From positions 558,001-622,000 of the forward strand of contig QANY01005078.1 in the NCBI GenBank assembly GCA_003255025.1: a stretch of DNA of 64,000 nt, given 5' to 3'. The translations under genes were made by a program, and so were the position numbers. Position 1 is the stretch's first letter, and each line of letters opens with the position of its first letter. Shown here piece after piece: positions 44,706-56,800 of the stretch. The stretch comes from Datisca glomerata. Its lineage: Eukaryota > Streptophyta > Magnoliopsida > Cucurbitales > Datiscaceae. The notes below the pieces were generated by a model. It had not been told where the DNA came from. It did not search any database and saw only the letters and a list, made by a program, of their open reading frames with translations.

Positions 44706-45870
44706 TGTACATGAGGGTTAACGAACTCAACGTTAACTGCCCGCAAAGCATAATTCTTATGGCATATCGGGAGTGTCTCCACCAAGGATACACCATGGTG
44801 TACCACCACTGAGATGTACCATAGAGTACCACCGCTGAGGTGCACCATGGAGTGTCACCGTTGAGGTACACTCATTGGGGTGCCGCCACTGAGGTACCCG
44901 TGGGGGTCATCCCTATGGCAGCATCATGGGGTGTCACCCCCATGGTAGCACCATTAATGTCACCCTTGTGGTAGCACCATTGATGTCACCCCCATGGTAG
45001 CACCATTGATGTCACCCTCATGGTAGCACCATTGATGTCACCCTCATGGTAGCACCATTGATGTCACTCCCATGGATGTACCATGGAGGTGCCGGGATCA
45101 CCCTTTGTAATGCAACTCGAAGATGATAATAACGTATTTCAAGACAAGTCGTATCACTCTGCTATCGCAACGAGACATCACATCACAAACCACCAAGCCA
45201 AGTGAAAAAGACTTGAGTGGACATATGGTTGCCTAGGAACGCTTGGGAGGCTGTGGACTAGTAGAATTAGAGACAAGGTTACGTTGTATTGGAAGGGGAC
45301 ATACCTCTTTAGTACGACCACTCTAGATATTAAGGGTGTACTACCCTCCCACCTTGGGGAGGGTTTGGTTTGAGAGAGCCCTTGAGAGGAGGCGTTGGGT
45401 GAACATCGTCGTTGAGCCCCACCGTTTGGCTTGTTCTCCCTAGATCATGGTCACTTCATAAAGACCTACGTAGCGCCACCCGATTGGATCATGTGAAATT
45501 CTCCTCTTACCCACCTAAGACTGATTAGTTAGTTGAGGTGGCACGATTTAATTGACGGGCTTGCAACTAATCAAGGGATTAGTTGCAATGGTCCCACTTC
45601 CTTTTGATCACTTATAATAGGAGAGCTCCTCCTTCAATTTGGAGGGAATGAAATTTTAGAGAGAGAAGCTCACATTCTAGAAAGAGAAGCTCACATTCTA
45701 GAGAGAAACTCCCATTCTAAAGTGAGAAACTCTCACTTCTAGAGAGAGCATTTTTCACCATCATTGGGTGTCTAGCGTGCTCCCCCTTCACCTTCCGGTG
45801 TTTTCCCAGACATTCTCAAGCTAGGATTAGACCACTCTCGTACTCACCCACATCACACCTTGCATCTACA
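44706..45870 (+). repeat. 3' LTR of Tat element 2
   Basis: TGTACATGAGGG to TGCATCTACA, 1165 bp, preceded by a purine-rich CACAGGGGACTAAA. It carries at least five tandem copies of the 26-bp unit at 44941-45070 (GGTAGCACC at intervals of exactly 26), more than the 5' LTR, plus extra AGAGAGAAGCTCACATTCT units near 45660-45720. Confidence 0.85.
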
Positions 45871-46700
45871 AATTGAATACAAAATTCTTAGCCTGGGATT
45901 TTCATCCTCCCCAAAGCAAGCCATTAAAGCTGTGAATACAATTCTTAGAAACTTTCTGTAGGAATGGCTAGCAGTGAATTAAGTTGGGGAAAAAGTTGCT
46001 TGGGATTAGGTTAGCACACTAGTGGAGAGGGAGTTTGGGCATCAGGGAACTATACACCTGGAATCAAGCAGTAGTGGCAAAGCACTTCTAGGCCCTTACC
46101 ACCAAAATGAATTACTCTATTTGGATTGGTTAGACATTTACAGGTCTGCTAAAGGGAATTATGTCTTCATCATTAAGCTGATATCAAACACTTCATGGAG
46201 CTAGAGGAAGTTCCTGAAACAAAGTGACAGATTTATCCCTTTTATGGCGTAATGGCATGTTTATATAGTAGTCTCCATCATGACATATCCATGGCATACA
46301 GATGAGATCATTCTTAACAAATATGGGAGAACCAATACTACAACAACAAGTTGGGACCTCCACACCCTGGTGAGCTCCCTTATTCAGAATGGACAATGGT
46401 CTTTACGAAGGCCAGTTGTGCAATGAAAAAAGGTGTTGTGGATTAGCCCTACAATCCCAAAATACAGTCGATTGGTTGAAGTTTTGTAATAAGTTGTTGC
46501 CCTAGACAACATCTCCAAATGAATTCCCAATGTGAACTTGAGTTGTGTTTTTTTAGTAACAGGTACAAAAGTGTGAGCTTTCTTTGTAGGCTACTACTTG
46601 GGAAACATTGCATTCATTGGATACTGTCTCATACCTCTTAGAAGAGTTTGAGATCTTCTTTACTCAATCTTCTTTTTTTTTCAGGTTGATATATACCATT
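45871..46700 (+). pseudogene. LINE reverse transcriptase C-terminal relic
   Basis: Begins right after the 3' LTR. Readable pieces are SSPKQAIKAVNTILRNFL, GEKVAWD, then WLDIYRSAKGNYVFIIKL and NTSWSWRKFLKQSDRFIPF, and later VVQ*KKVLWISPTIPKYS, the pattern of the end of a plant LINE RT with its zf-RVT domain. Stops and shifts throughout. The polymerase core upstream is absent here. Confidence 0.65.
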
Positions 46701-46919
46701 TTTTTAGATAAGATTATTGGTGATTAGAATCACTGGCTGCACTAGGACATACTAGTTAGGTTGTCTCCTCTAAAGCACCGTCATCATCTAATTCAACCTA
46801 ACATATTATTAAATTAAAATAAAAAAATCAACAAAAGAAAGCATAAAGAAAAAATCACCAAAACCTAAAAGAATACATGTTACAAACATCATCAGAAATA
46901 AACGAATAACAAAAATGTA

Positions 46920-47060
46920 GGGTATTGCACCACCAAGTTGGAGTAGCTATACTAGGGGCCGTCCTAGACGTCAAACAATCTGCAACCCGATTATCCTCTA
47001 CAAATGTGAGTGACAACAAAGTTCATATGATCGATTAAATTTAAACATCTGTTTCAAGTA
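46920..47060 (-). pseudogene. RNase H-like fragment
   Basis: Minus strand reads IIMNFVVTH, then EDNRVADCLTSRTAPSIATP and TWWCN, resembling the C-terminal end of the RNase H domain (R/N-xVADxLA) found at the end of plant LINEs. Short and broken; the opposite orientation to the LINE relic next door argues for a separate insertion. Confidence 0.4.
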
Positions 47061-50000
47061 GTACACCAACATTAAGAGATCTTTCGAGATCTAGACCAAA
47101 AAATGACCATCACATAAATAATATTATTTTTCAATCATAATTATTTTCATCAAAAGATGAAAGCATAAATAATCGCATGTAGATGTACATCTTCCCTCTT
47201 GGTTGTCATCACTAGGATGGTGAAGAAGAGTTTATGGTTAACTCACATGGTTAACTCACAAAAAACCTCACACCATAAAACTCTCTGTGTGAGGATAGAT
47301 AAGCCTAGTTTTCTTGTTTTTTATTTCTTTTTACTCATTTTGCATATCTGGGGTATATAACCCTTTTATTGATGTACAAATGTATTTTAATTGGTAATAT
47401 ATATAATTGTATATAAAAAAATCTGTCATGTACACAATTTATCTATGAGCCAGTTGGACGAGAGAATTCATATGCAGTTGATTAAACCATAGACCCAACT
47501 TGTCAATAGTTTACTCCATGTTTGAGTTTCAATAGATTTGTAAAATTGTACTATTGATCTTGCATTCCATGTTTGGACTTCTCTATTTAATGAATTTCTA
47601 TCCTAAATTTATATTTTCTAAAAAACAAAAATTATGATGTGTAAAGAAAGGCTTGGAATAATTATATTGTATTCTTATTTTAAGTATTTTTATTTCATTT
47701 AAAGGCAGAAAAAAATTGACTAATTTATTAATTTTCGTGTGTTTAATTTGAATTTAGCTACTGATCTTTTGGACGTAAATATAAGTAGAGATTCCTTTTC
47801 TTTTTTAAAATTTTATTTTATTTAGTTTGGACGTTCTTATCCACTATCAGCAGCTTCCGTAGCTTTTGGTACACATAATAATTGACACAGAGACTAACGA
47901 AGAAAGGTAGAAAGAGCGGCTTTTGGAGAACGCAAAGAGACGTAACGAATTGGCAATGTTTAATTTGGATATACAACTTAGTTGGAGTTTATGGGTAATA
48001 GGTCCCACAGCCACATAGTTGGAGTTTCCCTCTGCATCCCTTATATGGAGGACCCAGAATCTTTAACTGAGAGGACGATATTAATATGATTTTTCAGTTA
48101 AAATAATAATAGTCTATTAAGAAAATCATTATCATATATAAATGAGTATTAAGGAGAGATTTTTTTTAAACAATATTGTCTCGATTACTTTTTGTATTTC
48201 CTACATTATCTTTTTAACCAAACTCATAATAGAAGATTTTTTTCAACCATCTATTTAAATTATCATTTTTAAAAATATTTTCTCTTTATAATTATAAAAC
48301 TAATCTTTCCCTAAAATTTTGAATAGTTGTCTCGAATTCAAGTTGATTATGTTTCACCTCTTCCTCGAAAAACGACGATCAAACAATTTTCAATCATCGT
48401 TCTTACAGATCTGATCATCAAGTTTTGTTCTTAATAATTCTTCCTATTTGTTTAGGGGATGCGATAAAAACACCACACATACTGCGACTTGAGTCACCCT
48501 CCCCTTGCTCCCTTGCCTTTCCTCCTTCCTTTATTCAGAATGACTTCATCTCAAAAGAAGGAGCTAGCCAACCACACCAACTCCATTCCAATTCTCTAAG
48601 ACAAAGCAAGAAAGATACCAACAAGTTTCCCCTTTAGAGTGAGCACTTTCTGAGACTATTCACAATGGAACAAGAAGAATTACGGTCGACTCAACTTGTG
48701 TTATCGAGATAGTAGCTACCTTTAGAGCTGGGATAAGTAGGGTAGCAGCTAAGATTAACTAAAAAGACCCTTCCCAACCCTCAACCTAGACATAGAACTC
48801 CTAGCTCTAGCGATGATTTAATTCATTTTTTTAACAGCTACTAACTCTTCTCTTTGCTCACTGAACTCCCCGAACTAAGTCTCAGATCAAGAGAGAATGT
48901 GATGGCATACCTTGAGTCACTCACTTCCATTAGGTGAACTTTTATCTGTTCTCTTTCATTCTCTCTGCATTTATGGTAAAATGAACCACTTTGTTTATTA
49001 GAGTGAGTTTGATTTTCTATGATCCTCATCTCATTAAGTCTTGATGGCAGTTAGTTCATTTATTACGTCTTTCAGTTCAAACAGTCATGTCGGCAGCTAT
49101 TTTCAATGCTTGCTAGTAAACAGTAAGGTTTTTTTAATCAATTTAGATAATTGGTTTTGTTATCTACAATTCAAAATTATTATTACTTAAAAACATTTTA
49201 ATATTGTGTTGTGTTGATCTGAATCATTAAAAATAATATTGAAGACTCAAATTAGCTGAGAATAACATTTCCTATTCGAAGAGAGAAAATTCAAATCTGA
49301 AAAAAGCCAAATAGTATAGATTTATGTTGGTATCTATTTTTTAGTCAAATTTTAAAGATATTACGGGAACTAAAAATACCACTACTTCAAATCAAGGATT
49401 CAAAGTATGAGAAAAATTTATGATATTCCTGAAATATTTAATATTAATATTCCTTCATATCATTTGATGACGCATGTACACGTTTTATAAATTTAAGAAT
49501 GTATTTATTTTCAATACTTAAAATTTAAATAAAATGTAATATTTTAATCACGTGATAATTAATTAATAAAATAATATTTAATATTTAATACTTTAAGTAT
49601 ACTGAATATTTTCTATTACGAGAATAAATGAAAAAGATTAACAATGCGACAGGCTATGTGGTCATGTCAGCATTCATTTTGGCTGTCTAATGATATCCTT
49701 CGTTTTTGTTTCTTAAATTGTATCAATCAATGTTTTAACCCAACACTAACTTCTTCCTCAGCTTCTCATTAGCTTTCTCTCTGTCTCTTTACCCTCCCTC
49801 CACTTATGTCCGTTCACATCCTCTGTCCCTAATCTTCTACTCCTATTTCGGGAACAATAAGGGAAAATGACAAAAAACAAAATTTAACGTGAACTATATA
49901 AATAATTAAAAAACTTTTTTTATAAAAATGCCCGGATCCAATTAATTGATTTAGTTATGAAAATTATACATCCGTGAATAAATTAATTATGTTTACACAT

Positions 50001-50546
50001 GTATAATTTGATAATTAAATTATTTACTCTTACAGTTTTTATAAAAAATTCGGACATTTTTATAATTCATCCATACTTTTCTCTCATTTTGTGTGGTTTC
50101 CAAACAAAAAGGTTAGATATATATATATATATCAATGATCAAATACCTTTTAGCCCCTAACTTCTATTAAATGTCTATTTATCCCTAAAATTTCAATTTT
50201 CTAAATTTATTCTCTGAATTTGCACAAAGTACAATTAAAACCATTCATCGAAAATTGTTAATTGTTTTTCTTATTTAAGCGAGTTACACTCTTTGAATTA
50301 TAATGTAATTTTGATGAAAATATATGTGTTTTGCCTACAATGGCCAACTTATTGTCGTCCTGAATATCGACAAATCAGGTGGCATTTTTCTATATTAAAG
50401 TACCTACTTGAGGAACAAAAATCTAAATAAAGAAGATGCGAAGATCTTATTTTTCTTTATTTATGACGAATTTGATTTTCTCCAGTCAATTATTGTACCG
50501 GTTGCATATAGTTGGTGCGACTTGAGAAAGCTTAGGGTTGTTTTGT
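47061..50546. other. AT-rich intergenic region, no gene recognised
   Basis: Short frames (48425-48637, 48841-49029) have no domain. A TA microsatellite lies near 50118-50132. A CT-rich leader-like stretch near 49745-49800 is not followed by a convincing coding frame. Confidence 0.5.
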
Positions 50547-51308
50547 TGTTGAACAGGTAAAAAATAGTTCACGGTCACGTGCAATAAAAGAAATCCACCC
50601 AAAACTCATGAGAAAAATTAAGAAAGCAGAAACGGAAGTTGACATCTCGAGAATGGGAAACCGACATCTCTAGAACAGGGCAAACATCTCGAGAATGGGA
50701 GATCATCGCTTCAAGAATGGAAACTGACATCTCGAGAACGGGGGACTATCACCCCAACGGGAAATCGACGTCTCTAGAATGGGGGGCCATCGAGTCCAGA
50801 ATGGGAGCAAAAATCTTGAGTACAGGAAATCATCGCATCCTGGACAGGATAGGACATCAGAGCGAAAAGGAGGATTCGGATTGACAGTCAATTGGTCGTG
50901 ATTGACTTGGTAAGTTGCATCACTTGGACAAGACAGATTGGTAAAGTCACCAAGTGGCCCTGACTAATTGACTCGGAACCACAAGGAACTTTCATGTGGT
51001 AGCAGTTGATAGGGTGACTGAGCGTGACAGATGAAAGATAAAAAAGAAAGGAGATCTCATGAATGGGTGTGATCCTAGGCCCGACCTCATCTGATGCTTT
51101 GGTTATTATTTGGCTATTTTTAGTTAAACCCATGTAATTTGATGCTTATAAAAAATCAATTGACTCAATAAAACAATATACTTAGAACCTTAGAGAATTT
51201 TGGGAATGATCAAGCCTTTCTTTACATTTCACAAACAATAATATGAGTTCGAACGATAGTAATATATTTTCCCTGATTTTTCTCAAAGTCTAAGAAAAAT
51301 CTTTTACA
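50547..51308 (+). repeat. 5' LTR of the gag-only element
   Basis: From about TGTTGAACAGGTAAAAAATA to CTTTTACA. It shares with the 3' LTR the minisatellite, GGACATCAGAGCGAAAAGGA, TGGGTGTGATCCTAGGCC and the AAATC(T/C)TTTACA end. Confidence 0.75.
50640..50860 (+). repeat. GACATCTCGAGAA(T/C)GGG minisatellite in the 5' LTR
   Basis: About nine to ten imperfect units of 19-27 bp containing ACATCTCGAGAATGGGA or CATCGAGTCCAGAATGGG. A matching block lies at 53165-53370 in the 3' LTR with a different unit order. Confidence 0.75.
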
Positions 51309-51653
51309 TTTTGGTGCTTTCATTGATAGTCTATGAAAAAAGGCTCAAGAGACATACCCTACAAGACAATAAACATGCCTAGAACCAGATCTAACACAAC
51401 CCTAAATGGAAACAATAGGTCTAGAAATAGAGATGAACATGCGGGTCAACCATCCCCGCCCATAGGAATACTGTAGACAATCCTTAACGGGATGTATGGG
51501 ATGGAAAGAAGGAATACTGAAGTAATGCATAATGCATGTTAGAACGTACAAAAGCAAATCAACACACTACAATAAGAACTCGTGGAAACACGAGCAGAAG
51601 TTTGCCAATGGGAGAATGATGATGAGCAGGAAACCTACTCCCGAGGGTGACCA

Positions 51654-52430
51654 ATGAAACGAAAGGCAAGGGGACCACGAGAACGATATGAACATACGAT
51701 GAGAAGAAGAGGTCCAATAGCAAAACCTTGTGAAGGAAACTGCGGAAGAGGTTCGACAACCCCGAATCATGTCAAAGAAGCAGTCGAGGAATTGTTTGAC
51801 CCAAAAATGATGGAGATAGGGAATCTCGAGAGTACGGGAAAGATGGACCTTGAGTTTCTTATCAGCACACCGTTAGGCCCAGAAGTTTTATCGGCCCTCG
51901 TACCTAAGAAATTCACCATACCCAGGTTCAAATGCTCTGAAGGAAAGTTTGATCCCGCAGACCACCTCCGACGATTAAGACAAGACATGGCGTACCAACA
52001 CGATGATAAGTGGATGTGTAGAATGTTCCTTACCAGTTTAGACGGGACGACTTTAAAGTGGTACCACTCATTACCAATGCACTCAATCACTAACTTTGCT
52101 ACTATGTCCTCAGTTTTTATAGAACAGTACTCAACATACCGTCATGAAAGACTCAGAACATCTTATGACAATCATCACCAAGGAAGGGGAGTCACTGAGA
52201 GAGTATACTCATCGCTTTAAAGATAAAATGGTCAAGGTTGAGAACTACGATGATCGGTTCGCCAGATTGGCCTTCCGACGGGGTCTGGACCTAAAACCAC
52301 CTTTTCTTTAAGGTCCTGTTCAAAATAAATCCCGTTTCCACGACGGAGGTTTTTCAACGGGCACGAACTTATATTACACTCAAAAAAGAAAAAAGAAGTA
52401 TGCAAAGAACGGTTGAAAGGAAGGAAGAAG
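51654..52430 (+). pseudogene. Gag of the 50.5-53.8 kb element
   Basis: 51654-52220 is open for 188 codons: KKFTIPRFKCSEGKFDPADH, LRRLRQDMAYQHDDKWMCRM, FLTSLDGTTLKWYHSLPMHS and SSVFIEQYSTYRHER, the retrotransposon gag (Retrotrans_gag) pattern. It continues after a shift as GESLREYTHRFKDKMVKVEN and FARLAFRRGLDL, then in a third frame KINPVSTTEVFQRARTYITL. No zinc knuckle was found. It would be a capsid-type protein if whole. Confidence 0.75.
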
Positions 52431-53075
52431 AATCTCAGAAATAGGAATGGAGCTCAAGACCTGAAGGGAGGCAACAAGACTAAACAGAAAACAGAGGATG
52501 GGAAGAAGAAGAGAGGAGATGGAGAACTTACAGGGTAAGAATTAAACGTGAAGAAGAAAATGTGAAAAATTAAGGCTTTATATGGGTGGCGGACGCAAGA
52601 ATCCAATTCAAAATGGTTAATGAAATTAAAAAAAAAGAGCTTTATGGTAGACAAACGGGCGTATGGAAGGATACATGACGAATGGACGCGTCCAATCTGT
52701 TTGAAAGACAAGCCAATAGCGAAATGACAGCTGCATAAATGGAAACCTAGCGGATCAGAAACGCACACGATGAAAGAGCCGTAAAACGAAGCCTACGCAC
52801 ATGCGTGTCATTATAGGGTAAAACAAAATTAAAAGCAATGGAGCTTCCAAGGAGCATGTTAGCAACCCCAGGGAACGAGGCAGTGATGGTACATTATTTC
52901 ATTATTTAAATATATTTATAACATTTCTTACACAACACTTAATATTTTACATAATAAAACAGAATCCCAAATTGATGAAAGCAGACCAAGTATAACCATT
53001 CTTCTAAAAAAGGTGCTCGTATTAAGAAGTATCATTACACATCGACGAATATCATCGAAGTGCAATGGGGGCAAA
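52431..53075 (+). other. Internal noncoding remainder of the gag-only element
   Basis: Purine-rich after gag (52440-52560), then without recognisable coding. Ends in the polypurine tract before the 3' LTR. Confidence 0.5.
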
Positions 53076-53814
53076 TATTTAGGTAAAAAACACTTCACTA
53101 CCACGTGGAATAAAAGAAACACACCTAAGACTCGTGAGAAGAGTTGAGAAAGCAGAAACAGAAGCCGACATCTCGATAACATGAAACTGACGTCTCTAGA
53201 GCAGGAGGCCATCCAGTCCAGAATGAGAGCAGACATCTCAAGAATGGGAGATCATCACCTCCAGAACAGAAACTGACATCTCAAGAACGGGAAACTGACA
53301 TCTCTAGAACGGGAAGCCATCGAGTCCAGAACAGGGGCAGACATCTCGAGGACGGTAGATCATTGCATCCTGGATATGACAGAACATCAGAGCGAAAAGG
53401 AGGATTCAGATTGACAGTTAATTGGCTGTGATTGACTGGGTAAGCTACACACTCGTACAAGACATATTGGTAAAGTCACCAAGTGGCTCTGACTAATTGG
53501 CTCGGAACCATATGGAACTTCCATGCGGTAGCAGTTGATAGGGCGGTTGAGCGTAACAGATGAAAGATAAAGAAGAAATGAGATCTCACGAATGGGTGTG
53601 ATCCTAGGCCTGACCTCATCTGATGCTTTGGTTATTATTGACTATGTTTAGTTAAACCCATGCAATTAGATGTATATAAAAAAGTCAATCAACTCAATAA
53701 AATAGTACACTTGGAATCTCAGAGATTTGGGAATGATCAAGCCTTCATTTAAGTTTGATCGATATTAATATATTTTTCCTGATTTTTTTCAAAGTCTAAG
53801 AAAAATCCTTTACA
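53076..53814 (+). repeat. 3' LTR of the gag-only element
   Basis: Begins at about TATTTAGGTAAAAAACACTT and ends AAATCCTTTACA. About 739 bp against 762 in the 5' LTR; many substitutions and a changed minisatellite separate them. Confidence 0.75.
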
Positions 53815-56800
53815 ATTGTATCATGTTTCTTGACGTCGTAATGAGGTTACTTACTATCTTGCTCGGTATAGTCTCTCGATATCGATAATGTGGTTTTGAG
53901 GGACTCAACTGACTGATGTAATTTTTTTGTAGTTGAATTAGTCTGTTGGCTTTTATTTTAAAAAAAACTAGAATGAAGAAAGAGAAAAGAAAAGAACATT
54001 GAAAAAAATAATATTACTATTTTTATACATCAAATTTTTGATCGAGGCAAAAATAACTAAATGAGGTAATATATCATGTATACATGGGGATCTTTTGTGA
54101 TACCGGGTCAGTATAGTAACGTGAGTATCTCAAATGAACGTCTGATACCTCAAATATATATTAAGAATATCATAGTTAAATATATAGAATAATAAGACAG
54201 GTCAAATATATTAAATGAAATTTATTGTTCAACATATTTAAAATATCATGATATTTGAAGTACACATTTAAAATACCCGCTAAATAAGACAAGAATTTTT
54301 ATTGGATTGTTAAATTTTAAGACTAACGACGTCAGCTTACGAATCAATTTTACCTTTATATTTAATCACATTAACTTATTTTTAAATTAAAACATATAAA
54401 GTGGTGGGCAGAAAAATAATATTGTAAAGCGGAAGCCAGACAAATACCAGTCAGATGTGACGCGGATTTCACCACCGCTCGCTATCCATTGGCTCTTATT
54501 TAATTTAATTATTATTTTATCTACTTTTTTATTGGTTGTCACTTCTATTGAACTTGGAATATAAAAGAAACTCCAAGCTTCCTGGTGCAAAGCAGGCCCA
54601 CTTTACTTTTAAAATAAAAATGCACGCAACGATACCGTGTACTTCGGATTAAATTCTCTGCAGTTGGTCCAACTTAAGAAAGGAACTTTAATCCCAGTCA
54701 TGTACATAGATTTAGACGGCGGAGATGAAATGTTAAAAGTAAAAACAGTGACTTTTTTTTATTTTTTTCCTCTGACAGTTTTGTACGATCTGAACCGTCC
54801 AGATTTAATTGACAGTCCATGATTATGCAACTATTGTGTCTGTCGTTGGATTTCAACAACTGACAATCCTAATCCACCAACTTCTTATGTGATATAATAA
54901 AAATAATGAGTCATTTTATTATGATATTAAACATCGCTATGACTTGATAATATAAATGACGTGTCATTATTTTCAATATTATTTGTTTACTTTTTAAATA
55001 TGATTTGAAATTATTATGTGACAAACTCATAGTGAATGGTGAAAATATACACCACAATTCTACATAAAATTTCTTTAACAACTCCCAAAACTAAACTGAG
55101 AATTAATTTTCTTGTTACTCATAAAGTTGATTTTTTGTTATTAAAGTAAATAATACTATCACTTAAGAATGATTTTACCTCTACAAGAAACATGATGTTA
55201 TCGGCGTTTCTAAGGAGGTTTTATATTTGTGTCACGTGTTTAGGCCCTCACACTGATCTCATGAAATAAAAAATGTCCCCATTGAGTTCCTAAAAAGCAA
55301 CGCTGAAGGCGTCCTCGAGCTTCGGTTCCTAGCACGACCCAACTCAAGGACTTACAAGGTTAGAGACCTTTGATGTCATACCACTATCATTATTATACTA
55401 GATGAAAAAAGATTTTCATCTAGTAGATGGTGCAAGTATCATCATAAAATCATGTTCCCAGTCATAATTTATCATGACATTACCATTCACTTTAAGTCAT
55501 GTCAACCACATCGTCATTATTGTCACTCATTCCGCCGATAAAAGAAAAGGCTACCCGACCTCTATCACAAAATGGTTTTTACCCAGGTGAGCATGTTCCT
55601 TATAAATACATGGTTCTAACATCATTGAGAGGTAATCTAGTCCGGCCTAAACACCACTCTACTAAATTTTACACAACTTTTTATTACTTAAGTCACAGAA
55701 GCTCTTCAGTAAGGACCCACTCAACTGATGCTGCTTTTGTCCTTGAGTTTCTTATCTATTTTGCGTGCAAGAAATCTACTCACTCCTGTATAATATGTGC
55801 GCTCAGGAGATTTGAGTAGCAAAACATGACATTGTAGGCTAGATAATGGTATGAGCGCTATATCCATACAATTTATGAAAAAAGATGACATCTTAAGTTT
55901 AAATCTAGCTCGAGAAAAAAATAGTAAATTGTAATTTACCCTACTTGTAGAGTACTTTTTGCACCTTGATCCACAAACAAAAAAAATCTCTCAAATTGCC
56001 CCTAAACTTTGGTTTGGTTGTTAATTCGTTCTACTTTAATAAAATCTAGAATTTTTATAATATAAGAAAAAATAAGGGCAAGTCCAATTCCTAGTCATCA
56101 TCGACAAGCAGATATGAGGAAAAAAAAGAAAGTCATTAAAATTATCAACCAGTTGCTGCGTTTTCTTCGATGATATTAGCCTTTTAGGTTGTATCCCAAT
56201 ATTTTAAAAAGCTTTCTTGTTGGGCAAAAATTGATGCAATTGGCAAAGGTCATTAAAAAAAATACTCAATGGATATTTTTTTAAAAATAAATTAATTGAT
56301 TCCATTCAATTTGGTTCATTTCCTGTGCTTAGATTCTTCCTCCAAAAAATTTCATTATTAAATTACCAAATTAGGTGAAACCCTAATTGCATCATCTTCC
56401 ATGCACTCCTAAGAATTTAAAATACTAATTTCCCATTATTTTAGAGAGAATCTTAATTAATTAAGATTTGTGTATACGATCGTGTTGAAAACCGACCTGC
56501 TTCATGCAATCACTATGTTAAAATAAATACTATATGCTGGTTGAGATAAGGGGTGACATCAAGTGCGGTTTCATGTAGAATAATAATAAATTAGATCTAT
56601 CCGATTTCATTAATTAATTAAAATAATATCAACTTTGCGTACGCTTTTAATATTTCAGAGTTGCGATGTTAAAAAAATTAAAACTTAATTCAGATTTAAT
56701 CATTGAAAGATTAAATCAGCTCAATAATATACTTTGTAATGATCTATCTTTTGGAACTCAATTTAGCATGCTAATGATTCAAGGTATGGTGTAGATGTAA

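Larger units (their letters stand above)
29773..45870 (+). mobile_element. Degenerate full-length Tat-lineage Ty3/gypsy element (family 2) with antisense PMD cargo
   Basis: LTRs at 29773-30850 and 44706-45870, primer site at 30853, gag, RT, two RNase H domains and integrase in order, a tandem-repeat block, an antisense gene-like unit and a purine-rich tract (CACAGGGGACTAAA) before the 3' LTR. Order and dual RNase H place it in Tat. Stops and shifts are spread through all frames, so it is old. Flanking pentamers (GAGTG left, AATTG right) do not match, so it lacks a visible target duplication. The minus-strand cargo is the most notable part. Confidence 0.85.
50547..53814 (+). mobile_element. 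Gag-only LTR retrotransposon (non-autonomous or internally deleted Ty3/gypsy)
   Basis: Two related LTRs (50547-51308 and 53076-53814) enclose 1.77 kb. After the first LTR stands a primer-site-like TTGGTGCTTTCATTGATAG; before the second a polypurine tract GCAATGGGGGCAAA. Only a gag region is found inside; no protease, RT or integrase. Flanks TTTGT and ATTGT are a possible target duplication with one mismatch. About 3.27 kb in total. Confidence 0.75.

Noticed and set aside
55499..55819. 106-codon plus-strand frame
   Set aside because: No recognisable domain, no promoter or splice context, and composition like the surrounding intergenic DNA.
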